Assembly: GCF_002259595.1 (NCBI RefSeq)
Contig: NZ_MWWU01000004.1
Span: 1-64,000, forward strand
DNA: 64,000 bases
Direction: 5' to 3'
Origin: Aeriscardovia aeriphila
GTDB lineage: Bacteria; Actinomycetota; Actinomycetes; Actinomycetales; Bifidobacteriaceae
Under the pieces are notes generated by a model. The model saw only the letters and a list, made by a program, of their open reading frames with translations, made no database searches and was not told where the DNA came from. The position numbers and the translations under genes are program-made. Positions 1-7,487 of this stretch are shown piece after piece (positions within the stretch are counted from its first letter, which is position 1; each line of letters begins with the position of its first letter).

Positions 1-598
1 AAACATACCATCACACGCCCCACCCTTCAGGCTCGTTTCTCAAGTCTCTGGAATGACAGGCTTCCGAAACCCTTAGCCCTGGCTTCCTTCTCACTCTTCA
101 GTTTCTCAAGTCTCTGGAATGACAGGCTTCCGAAACTGCGCTTGCGGGTTGTTTTGAGTCCCAATTGTTTCTCAAGTCTCTGGAATGACAGGCTTCCGAA
201 ACGGTGTGCAGTGCTTTTTATTCTATCATCTGGTTTCTCAAGTCTCTGGAATGACAGGCTTCCGAAACAGAAGCATCGCGTACCATGCCCGCGACCGGGT
301 TTCTCAAGTCTCTGGAATGACAGGCTTCCGAAACAAAAACACGATGCCGAGGATGCAAGCGACAGTTTCTCAAGTCTCTGGAATGACAGGCTTCCGAAAC
401 TGTATATTGTCGACATGGACAGCCAGCTAGGTTTCTCAAGTCTCTGGAATGACAGGCTTCCGAAACCTTGACGGCGCGGCATGTGCATTTGCGGGCGTTT
501 CTCAAGTCTCTGGAATGACAGGCTTCCGAAACCCCAGTAGCCTGAGAATAATACTGAACTCCGTTTCTCAAGTCTCTGGAATGACAGGCTTCCGAAAC
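1..598 (-). CRISPR. Type II-A CRISPR array, left end cut by window
   Basis: Nine complete 36-bp repeats that look identical lie at 35-70, 101-136, 167-202, 233-268, 299-334, 365-400, 431-466, 497-532 and 563-598. The last four bases of a tenth repeat are at 1-4, so the array continues to the left. All nine visible spacers are 30 bp. Read on the minus strand, each repeat starts GTTTCGGAAGCC and ends CTTGAGAAAC. That orientation matches the cas genes, and the tracrRNA anti-repeat at 2547-2580 is complementary to it. The leader-proximal, newest spacer would be 533-562. Because repeat plus spacer is 66 bp, a multiple of three, long repetitive open frames run through the array; they are not genes. 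Confidence 0.98.
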
Positions 599-646
599 CG
601 ATAGCCTTAATGTTCGCTGAACAAGTGCTGAACATTGGTGAGACAT
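599..646 (-). promoter_or_regulatory. CRISPR leader
   Basis: Only 48 bp separate the csn2 stop codon from the first repeat, so the leader is short and may reach into the 3' end of csn2. On the plus strand it carries two direct copies of GCTGAACA at 616-623 and 627-634. They are 11 bp apart, one helical turn. I see no clear -10 or -35 box, and the array may be transcribed from the cas operon. The leader role is inferred from its position; the repeats are seen directly. Confidence 0.6.
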
Positions 647-1312
647 TCAGTAAAGTTCTGTCCAATCTGCATCAAGATACCAGTTCCGCCCTTTCTCAAA
701 CTCAAGAGGCTGGTTAGACCTCTCAAGGCAAAGTACCTGTAATTCTTGTCTTAAAGTTTCACGCTGTAAGTATTCAATCTGCTCATTCGTGCAGTAATCA
801 AATACATGTAGCAACACGAGTGTCTGCTCAACCTGCAGAGCTCCGGCAATTTTTATTATATCTTGCAGCACTTCAAATGCCGAATTAGCATCTGACTCTG
901 CAAGTCGCGGATGGAACAATTCAAGAAGTAGTTTAGGGTCAAATTCATTATCCAGTTCAATATCCATCTCGTTGCTCATGACGAGATTGACCATAAATTG
1001 ATATAGCTGCTCGGTGATCTCGTGAAGTTCCTGATATTGTTCATCTTGAAGAAACGAGATCAGTTGAGAGAACATTACCTTCTTGAAAAGACTGTTCACA
1101 TCGATTCCAGATGCCGGATCACCCAGGAAAATACAGACTTTTGAAGCTATTACACGCTTCTTATCAGAGAAGAATAACCACTTTTCTTCACTTGACGAGA
1201 TACTTTGAACCAGATCAAAGTATGCGGATGTGTTTTCCATGGCAATTACATTAATTCCAAGCTGCGGTTCAATTGGATGTTCCATCATTGGAGTAGCCAT
1301 GCGCGTAATCAT
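647..1312 (-). CDS. csn2: CRISPR-associated protein Csn2
   Basis: This 221-aa protein is the fourth cas protein and defines the locus as subtype II-A. Csn2 proteins form ring-shaped tetramers that bind DNA ends and take part in spacer acquisition with Cas1, Cas2 and Cas9. The match is visible in the middle of the protein: a DVNS motif near residue 71, then helices containing NEMDIELDNEFD and LLLELF, which line up with the ELDLEYD and ILELI stretches of the Streptococcus Csn2. The length fits the short Csn2 family of about 220 aa. The start overlaps the cas2 stop by four bases (ATGA), so the two are translationally coupled. A later ATG in MMEHP is possible. The leader and array follow directly. 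Confidence 0.9.
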   Translation of the reverse strand: MITRMATPMMEHPIEPQLGINVIAMENTSAYFDLVQSISSSEEKWLFFSDKKRVIASKVCIFLGDPASGIDVNSLFKKVMFSQLISFLQDEQYQELHEITEQLYQFMVNLVMSNEMDIELDNEFDPKLLLELFHPRLAESDANSAFEVLQDIIKIAGALQVEQTLVLLHVFDYCTNEQIEYLQRETLRQELQVLCLERSNQPLEFEKGRNWYLDADWTELY

Positions 1313-1629
1313 ATGACGATCGTCCTTTCAATTGAGTTGCGGACATCCTCCGATGAAGACCCCACGAGAAAACGGATTCCTGTGTATTGCTTTTCGGTAA
1401 TGATCAGCGATTGAACAATTCCTTCTCTCGGCGTGAAACTTGCGACGCGCTGCTCGAGAAGTCGAGCTGCACTTTCATTGGAAGCTATACGAACGTAAAC
1501 AGATTCTTGGATCATCAGAAAGCCTTCCTTAATCAATGACCTCCTGAACTGGCGGTATCGCTTTCTTTGGACTGCTGTAACAACTGGAAGATCAAAGAAG
1601 ATCATGACTCTCATAACTCGATACCTCAC
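1309..1629 (-). CDS. cas2: CRISPR-associated endoribonuclease Cas2
   Basis: This 106-aa protein carries the Cas2 N-terminal strand VMIFFDLP, whose aspartate near residue 13 is the conserved metal ligand of the family. A ferredoxin-like fold with YRQFRRSLIKEGF and QESVYVR follows. Cas2 is the structural partner of Cas1 in the spacer-integration complex. The gene overlaps cas1 upstream and csn2 downstream by four bases each (ATGA), so the three form one translational unit. The protein could also start at the second Met, five residues later (MRVMIFF). Confidence 0.95.
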   Translation of the reverse strand: MRYRVMRVMIFFDLPVVTAVQRKRYRQFRRSLIKEGFLMIQESVYVRIASNESAARLLEQRVASFTPREGIVQSLIITEKQYTGIRFLVGSSSEDVRNSIERTIVI

Positions 1630-2492
1630 TGTTCCAGCTCCACTGTTGGAAGCTTCTCACTGCCATTGAGATATGAAATACAATCGTGGACATATTTTCC
1701 TATGGCGAGAGATAGGCTCGTATGATATTCGGGACAAGGAGTCAGAAGGAGATCAACGAGCTTGCGCTTTGTTTCTGGGTTTATTTCCTTCAATTCATTC
1801 TCAATAACGAATTTATCAACAATCGGGCGGAAAGGTTCCATAAGGTCACATGGAAAGTTCCATTGATTATTGACATTATCGTGATGAATTCCAAAGTGAC
1901 ACAGATACCCGTTCACGCTGATTTGTCGTGCTACCTCAGACATGAGGATTGCATAGCCATAGTTGAGTACGGAATTGATTGGGTTTTCATCATCCCCTCT
2001 CGTAAATTCGTAAGAGAAGAGACGTGGAAAATACATGTGTGCAGCAACCGCTTCCCTATTGTTCGTATCGCCCGGAACAACCTGATCCGCTAGCTTTGCC
2101 ACATCATCATAATCCGCAACATCTTGTTGAGCTAAAACGTATGCTTGGTTACAAATCTTTGCTTTTACTATTGATTGCCAGAGCATATCCTTTCGCTCTT
2201 CTTGCCATTGCATCTGATTGAGAATATGCGCCCGTTGGGAATCAGTACCATTGAAAGGCATAATTTGCCCCATTGGTTGCATTCTCTCATCGCAGAATAT
2301 AACTGCAATATTCCTATCACACAGTTGCGAGAGAGCATGCGTCGATATCATCGCTCGAGGAGATTCAATCAGCACCATATCAAGATCAGACAGAGGAATC
2401 TGATACGAGTTATCAATGGTCTGAACTAGTAGAGACCCCAATTTTGAACTAATTTTGCAATGATGCGAGATAATTACATTTCTCCATGCCAT
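1626..2492 (-). CDS. cas1: CRISPR-associated integrase Cas1 (type II)
   Basis: This 288-aa protein is the integrase that inserts new spacers. Its length is typical of type II Cas1. The N-terminal beta domain (WRNVIISHHCKIS) is followed by the alpha domain carrying the three metal ligands: E147 in NREAVAAHMYF, H203 in GIHHDN and E219 in DLMEPFRP. The start has a good ribosome site (AAGGGGATAAA before ATG). The bidirectional terminator at 2635-2661 lies between cas9 and cas1, so cas1-cas2-csn2 probably has its own promoter in 2493-2600. That stretch also holds the tracrRNA start on the other strand. Confidence 0.97.
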   Translation of the reverse strand: MAWRNVIISHHCKISSKLGSLLVQTIDNSYQIPLSDLDMVLIESPRAMISTHALSQLCDRNIAVIFCDERMQPMGQIMPFNGTDSQRAHILNQMQWQEERKDMLWQSIVKAKICNQAYVLAQQDVADYDDVAKLADQVVPGDTNNREAVAAHMYFPRLFSYEFTRGDDENPINSVLNYGYAILMSEVARQISVNGYLCHFGIHHDNVNNQWNFPCDLMEPFRPIVDKFVIENELKEINPETKRKLVDLLLTPCPEYHTSLSLAIGKYVHDCISYLNGSEKLPTVELEQ

Positions 2493-2520
2493 TTTATCCC
2501 CTTAGGTATATACTTGATTA

Positions 2521-2663
2521 AAGAGTTGTTGGTCACAACTCCAGACGTTTTTCTAGTCTCTGGAATGACAGGCGTCGAAATAAAGCAACTAGGAAACTAG
2601 GAGCTTCACAGTTTTTCGCCGAAAGGCTTTAAACAAAAGGCCTCCCAATGGGAGGCCTTTTGT
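2521..2663 (+). ncRNA. tracrRNA
   Basis: The anti-repeat at 2547-2580 matches the plus-strand form of the array repeat over about 24 bases, so it pairs with the minus-strand crRNA. An internal mismatch (CGTCG against CTTCCG) gives the usual bulge. Downstream are a nexus-like double stem (AAGC 2583-2586 with GCTT 2603-2606, inside it CTAG-GAAA-CTAG), a small GCC-GAAA-GGC hairpin at 2618-2627 and a strong terminator hairpin at 2635-2661. Upstream, a 7-bp hairpin lies at 2523-2541 (GAGTTGT/ACAACTC). A TATACT box at 2509-2514 would start transcription near 2521. The 5' end is inferred; the rest is visible. Confidence 0.88.
2635..2661 (+). terminator. tracrRNA and cas9 bidirectional terminator
   Basis: GGCCTCCC and GGGAGGCC pair around a 3-base loop, flanked by AAAA on the left and TTTT on the right. 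It therefore works as an intrinsic terminator for the plus-strand tracrRNA and, 13 bases after the stop codon, for minus-strand cas9. Confidence 0.92.
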
Positions 2664-2673
2664 ATTTCATCTT

Positions 2674-5600
2674 CTATTCATCATTCATTGCATTCTTCTG
2701 CGCTTGTTCCTTGAGCTGAGCAACAGTCATTCTCTTCTCAAATATTCCACTTGGAGATTGGAAGATGAAGATATCAGTATCTTGGAATTTCAGCCCATTA
2801 TCCTGAATTCTTCCAAATGCTGTTCCAAAACCGTACTGATGAAGTGCCGTCTGAAGCTTTCCTGGGACGCTCAGAATTCCTACATACGCTTTGAAAGCTT
2901 TTTGCTGCTCATCAGTATCAGCATTTTCAAATACTTCTAGGAATGCTTGTTCATCATCCGGGAATTGCGTGAATTTAGCATATTTCCGATGCGTGATATG
3001 CATCAACTTACGCATCAGTGCACTAGCTTCTCTGGCAACATCAACTGGATCTGAAGAATCATTGATCCGAGAAATCAGCAGGTCAAAATTCTCCGGTTTC
3101 TCCGTCAAGAAGACGTGAAGCTTTCGATAATCAGTATGCTCTAGCCACAGTTCCTGAGCATTCTTTAACTCAGTTGCAGAAGCCAAGCGAACAAGATGGG
3201 ACTTCTTCTTACCCATCTTTGCTGGATGATATTCAACGAGCTGACCAACAGGAACATGCTTCAACAACACTGTGAACTTGTTGATACCACGAGCTCGAAT
3301 AATCTCCTCTTCACTCTTCTGCCCCGACTGGACCAGAGAAGCTTCTTGTGCAGTGAAAGTCTGAAGGCTGGTAACCTCATTCTTTCCCTTGACATAGGAA
3401 ATCAGAACCATATAAGAACTCAGCGGAGTTGCAAAACCACCATAGAACTCTGGATCCTTACCATGTGCTGTTGGAGCCTTCTTGCCAGGAGCAGTGCGCG
3501 GAATAATCGTCTGGTTGAAGAAGTTACCCTTGATATCACCACTACGCCGCGTGATAAGCATCTTCTTAAAGTTCATCACATGTTGGGCATAATCATAATT
3601 CGACTTGTCCCACACAACTTCTCCTGTAAAAGCATTCGTTTGCTTTTCAACAGAAGAAGATCTCATGCTACCAACGATAAAGCCATAAGCACTGCTTGGC
3701 TTCACTGCTTTATGACCATCATCCTTACCTAACTGCTTCCTATATTGATCCTTCTGACGCTCAAGCCAAAGGTTAAACAGATTGCCATCAGAATTTCTCT
3801 CACTATCGAAGAAACCTCGATTCTGAGCAAACTGCGCTGCCAGAGCTATGCAGAGAGCATCTTGCGCATGGTGATAATCATTGATATCACGGTCTTTTTC
3901 TGTGAAGCCGAGATAACGACGCATATCATGGGTCACTGTCGACGGCAGACCACGAACAACAATCTGATCGTCGTAATGATGACGAAACAGATCAGCCACA
4001 TTCGTCATAATCTGACGGGTTTCCACCAAAGCTCGCGCTACAAAACGTTGTTTCTCAACGGTGCTCAATTGATCATCTGCCAGACGAGACAAGTTATTGT
4101 ACTTCTTCTGTCCCATCAAACCATTCTGATGAAGTAGCTTCCACAAATTACGGACTTGAGGCTTGTTCTCACCATCATGCCACAGGAAGCTTCGATCAGA
4201 CTTAAAACCGTTCGTCGGTCTGCTCGTCAAAACACGGTTTTCCAGCGAATCATCCTTCACCAGACTCTGTGGAATAATATGATCGATATCGTATTTGCTC
4301 GAGATCTCATCAATATTGATTGGCTCACCCGTGTAAATATCCTTACCTAGCTGAAGGAAGTACAGGAAGAGACGGTCATTAGTTTGAACATCACGATCTT
4401 TGAGCTGCTTTTCTAATTCAGAGATGTCCTTAGTCAATGAAGAATCTGATGTTTTCTTCATCGCTTTGAACAGGTCCTGCAACTGCCTTTCACGTCGAGA
4501 AGTTCTTACAGATGCTTGAACTTCGTCTGCCATTTCAATGTACAAAGCAGAAGGAGCACAGCCAAGAGCAGAGGTAATATCTTGAACAATTCGGAAGGCC
4601 TGGATTACACCGCGTCGAACAGGTGCAGACATACGCCTCTGCTGAAGCTCTTCCATGAATTGCTGCTCAGAGCTAATATGCTCTTGCTTCTCAGACCACC
4701 CTGTATTGCACTGTTCAATCCACTGTGAGAAATGGTTGCCAGTGTTCTCATCATCATCTTTGAGGATCTCTTGCAGATTCTTGTTATCTTTCTCCAGCAT
4801 TTGCAATACGGAGAAACGTTCTGAGCCGAAGCGAATTTCGCGTGAGGTTAAGAACTTCCGAGATAGCTTTCCCCAACCGGTGTAGTGAGTCTTCGCGAAT
4901 TTCTGCGCAAGAGCACGAAGGTCATATCCTTTTCCATCCAGCACAGAGCTTTGAAGAAGATGAAGAATTTCATCTGCACGCATCTTTTCATCTTCAAACA
5001 CAGTCTGTCGGATAACGATATCATCAAAGAAGTCACGCTTTGATTCATCATCGACCAGCTTGCTGACTTCGCTGTGAGGCATGAAGGCAGAAAGTACCTT
5101 CCTCATTTCAATATATGAATCAAGCGAAGCCATGAACTTGCCTGGAGTTGCAAAACCCTTCAACTCATATGCTGCCACGAATTCATCACTGAGAACTTCC
5201 TCTGCTCTCTTTTGAGAAACGCTCTTATGTTGTTTGAACAAATCAAGAAGAACGAGTTTTTCATCAACCGTGAGTCGGCGGATATGCTCATACGAGCGAT
5301 TCGCCTGTTGCGCAATAACACGAATATTGTTGAGCTCATTCAACACCTCAAATAGCTCGTAGGTAAAAGAGTGCTGTGGCAGCGTCTTCTCGCCCAACAA
5401 ATAGGTGTCAGTTTCCGTGAGACGATCAATAAATTGCTCAGCAGACCTTCCGTAGTCGACTACTTCATGAATATTCCAAGGAGTAATCTGCTCATGCTCA
5501 TGACCAGCACGTCGTTGCATCCAATGGTTTTCACCATTAAACCCACCATTTTCAACGCTCTGCTGGGTAGCAAGAGGGCCTACGAAGTACGGTACACGGA

Positions 5601-7182
5601 AGTTCACTAAGCCAAGGATCTTATATTCAGACTTTCCATCACGGTTAGTGAAGGTATCAGCAAGGAAAGGATAATATTTCGCTTGCTTCTCGATTATCTT
5701 CTTTACCTCATTGCCGCTCAGCTGATGCGGAATGACAGAGTTGTTCTTATCTCTCAGAAGCGGGAACAGTTGGTCCGGGTCTGATACCAAGTCTGAGAAT
5801 TGCTCAATTGTTAATTCTTTTCCATCGAAGGGAACGAAACCTTGCTCATTGGTGAACAGTTCACTTGGTTTGCCAAGAATGGTGTTTTCTTCAACGTTGC
5901 AGAAGAACTTTTTGGCATTACCTAATGCCTTTTCATATGTATTTTGTGCTTTTGAACCGCTCCACCGCACATTACGCTTGAGCATAATGAAGTAGTTCTC
6001 ATTGACTTTTGAAGTTAGTTTTTCTTCCCCGCTGCTCTGGTTATCAACCTGATCTGCCCAGCTCATGAAAGTTTGCAAATGGTCGCGGTGGCTATTGAAC
6101 GCCGTGACCTTCGCGTCAGCAATACTGGTTTCTCCTGATAGAAGGATTTCCAGTTCTACTTCGCTGTGAACTGTCTGGATCATACGGATAACCGAAATCT
6201 CTTCTTCAGTGAAGATGCCAGAATCATAGATTTCCTGCAGTTTATCATCAAGGTCTTCGGCATCAAACCGAACACTGACGAGCTTCTTTTGGTCCGTATC
6301 AAGCTCGTCCTTGGTGAAGAGCTTGGCAAAATCAGTCTGCAGACCTGTCAGCGCGCGGAAAACAATTTTCAAGGTATCAGCGGTTTCCTTGCTGAAATTA
6401 TCCTTGGCAATCTCAAGTGCTCGATCTGCTCGAATAGATTTGCTGCCCTGTGAAGTAAGCGCGTGTTCGAGAGAAGGTACTAACGAAGTTTTCTCTTCAG
6501 CAAGGTCATCGGTATCGAGAGAGACTCGTGGTTCCTCAGTTGAATTGAGATTTACAGCGAAGGCTACCAACGCTGTAACATCTTCATCATTGAGTACTCG
6601 TGAGGCGTCAATTTCACCTTCAGTGAGGAAGTGGCCACGGTACTTCACCAGGTGGTGGAGAGCTGCGTAAATCTCGCGAATATCGTGTTTCTCTGTGTCA
6701 TTTATCAAAGCTTGACGCAGATGGTAAATAGTCGGATATCGATGCGCAAATGCAAGGTTTTCATCTTTGGTAGGGAAAAGATAGCCCAAGGAATCTCTGT
6801 TTAATCCTTTATCAGCAATAGTTTTCTCATCCTGAGGATGAACCCACGAGTACTGCCTTCTGAGGAAGAAAGAAGGATCAATCTGGCGAATTGCTGGTTC
6901 AAACAGCTCATCAAGTAGACGAAGCCTCCAAGAGCGACGAGAATAGCGACGACGTGCTGCTCGGTAACCACGGCGTTCAGCTGCCGTATGAGCCGGGTCA
7001 AACAAACGGGCTCCAATGAGTTCTTTTCCTCGAGCTCTCATCAATCGGTAGGTATTCTGGTTGATAGCAACCCACCCCACAGAACCTGTACCAATATCGA
7101 GTGCGACTGCATATTTTTGGAGTGCGTCTGCATTGGGCTTTCCTTGGTTCTCCAGTTGTTGACGTCGTACTATCATCGTCAT
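2674..7182 (-). CDS. cas9: CRISPR-associated endonuclease Cas9, large form
   Basis: This crRNA/tracrRNA-guided DNA endonuclease is about 1502 aa, larger than the 1368 aa of the Streptococcus pyogenes enzyme. Counting from the ATG at 7182, RuvC-I has D29 in ALDIGTGSVGW, the Arg-rich bridge helix follows (RRGYRAARRRYSRR), RuvC-II has E883 in LYIEMADE, the HNH domain has H968 in YDIDHIIPQS, and RuvC-III has H1105 and D1108 in HHAQDAL. All catalytic residues are present, so it should be active. The extra length lies mainly between RuvC-I and RuvC-II, in the recognition lobe: 854 residues against 752 in S. pyogenes. The C-terminal part is ordinary in size. An upstream GTG at 7200 is in frame, but GAGGAAGG sits just before ATGs at 7182 and 7176, so I prefer those starts. 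Confidence 0.97.
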   Translation of the reverse strand: MTMIVRRQQLENQGKPNADALQKYAVALDIGTGSVGWVAINQNTYRLMRARGKELIGARLFDPAHTAAERRGYRAARRRYSRRSWRLRLLDELFEPAIRQIDPSFFLRRQYSWVHPQDEKTIADKGLNRDSLGYLFPTKDENLAFAHRYPTIYHLRQALINDTEKHDIREIYAALHHLVKYRGHFLTEGEIDASRVLNDEDVTALVAFAVNLNSTEEPRVSLDTDDLAEEKTSLVPSLEHALTSQGSKSIRADRALEIAKDNFSKETADTLKIVFRALTGLQTDFAKLFTKDELDTDQKKLVSVRFDAEDLDDKLQEIYDSGIFTEEEISVIRMIQTVHSEVELEILLSGETSIADAKVTAFNSHRDHLQTFMSWADQVDNQSSGEEKLTSKVNENYFIMLKRNVRWSGSKAQNTYEKALGNAKKFFCNVEENTILGKPSELFTNEQGFVPFDGKELTIEQFSDLVSDPDQLFPLLRDKNNSVIPHQLSGNEVKKIIEKQAKYYPFLADTFTNRDGKSEYKILGLVNFRVPYFVGPLATQQSVENGGFNGENHWMQRRAGHEHEQITPWNIHEVVDYGRSAEQFIDRLTETDTYLLGEKTLPQHSFTYELFEVLNELNNIRVIAQQANRSYEHIRRLTVDEKLVLLDLFKQHKSVSQKRAEEVLSDEFVAAYELKGFATPGKFMASLDSYIEMRKVLSAFMPHSEVSKLVDDESKRDFFDDIVIRQTVFEDEKMRADEILHLLQSSVLDGKGYDLRALAQKFAKTHYTGWGKLSRKFLTSREIRFGSERFSVLQMLEKDNKNLQEILKDDDENTGNHFSQWIEQCNTGWSEKQEHISSEQQFMEELQQRRMSAPVRRGVIQAFRIVQDITSALGCAPSALYIEMADEVQASVRTSRRERQLQDLFKAMKKTSDSSLTKDISELEKQLKDRDVQTNDRLFLYFLQLGKDIYTGEPINIDEISSKYDIDHIIPQSLVKDDSLENRVLTSRPTNGFKSDRSFLWHDGENKPQVRNLWKLLHQNGLMGQKKYNNLSRLADDQLSTVEKQRFVARALVETRQIMTNVADLFRHHYDDQIVVRGLPSTVTHDMRRYLGFTEKDRDINDYHHAQDALCIALAAQFAQNRGFFDSERNSDGNLFNLWLERQKDQYRKQLGKDDGHKAVKPSSAYGFIVGSMRSSSVEKQTNAFTGEVVWDKSNYDYAQHVMNFKKMLITRRSGDIKGNFFNQTIIPRTAPGKKAPTAHGKDPEFYGGFATPLSSYMVLISYVKGKNEVTSLQTFTAQEASLVQSGQKSEEEIIRARGINKFTVLLKHVPVGQLVEYHPAKMGKKKSHLVRLASATELKNAQELWLEHTDYRKLHVFLTEKPENFDLLISRINDSSDPVDVAREASALMRKLMHITHRKYAKFTQFPDDEQAFLEVFENADTDEQQKAFKAYVGILSVPGKLQTALHQYGFGTAFGRIQDNGLKFQDTDIFIFQSPSGIFEKRMTVAQLKEQAQKNAMNDE

Positions 7183-7487
7183 GCCTTCCTCTTTAATCAC
7201 CTCTGATTAAAAGTATTAGTACGAGCTTAGCAACTATTCTGCCGACTCATTCACAATTCAAATCTACTGTGCATATTCTTGTTTTCGTTGGAATGAAGCC
7301 ATTCTTGGCTGTCACCGGCATTGACTGATCTTCGCATTTTTACTCAAAATTGCTTAGTCGTGTCAATTCCGAGCAAACATACGGAAACTTATGAGAAAAA
7401 ACGCGCGCAAGTCAGGGGAAAACTTACGCGCGTCTCATCATCGTTGCATCTACCTGGAATCAGCGGCAACTCAACTTCAGCTCGCCA
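7183..7487. other. Intergenic region between cas9 and the GH32 gene
   Basis: About 300 bp upstream of cas9. It must hold the cas9 promoter, but I see only weak candidates (TTGAAT with a poor -10 box). A short inverted repeat AGCCA-TTCT-TGGCT lies near 7297. The right part holds the terminator of the GH32 gene, entered separately. Confidence 0.5.
7395..7433 (-). terminator. Terminator of the GH32 operon
   Basis: An 11-bp stem (CGCGCGTAAGT with ACTTGCGCGCG, one G-T type mismatch) is followed on the minus strand by TTTTTT. It lies about 55 bases after the GH32 stop codon and shields cas9 from read-through. Confidence 0.85.

Noticed and set aside
27-665. Long repetitive open frames on both strands through 27-665
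   Set aside because: The 66-bp repeat-spacer period is a multiple of three, so frames stay open by chance; this is the CRISPR array.
2173-2181. GATTGCCAG in cas1 and GATTGTCAG/CTGACAATC sites elsewhere as members of the dispersed family
   Set aside because: They differ at one core position, lack the extended flanks, and allowing them raises chance matches; not counted.
2547-2580. Apparent lone degenerate CRISPR repeat
   Set aside because: It is the tracrRNA anti-repeat: it is followed by nexus and terminator folds and has no neighbouring repeat.
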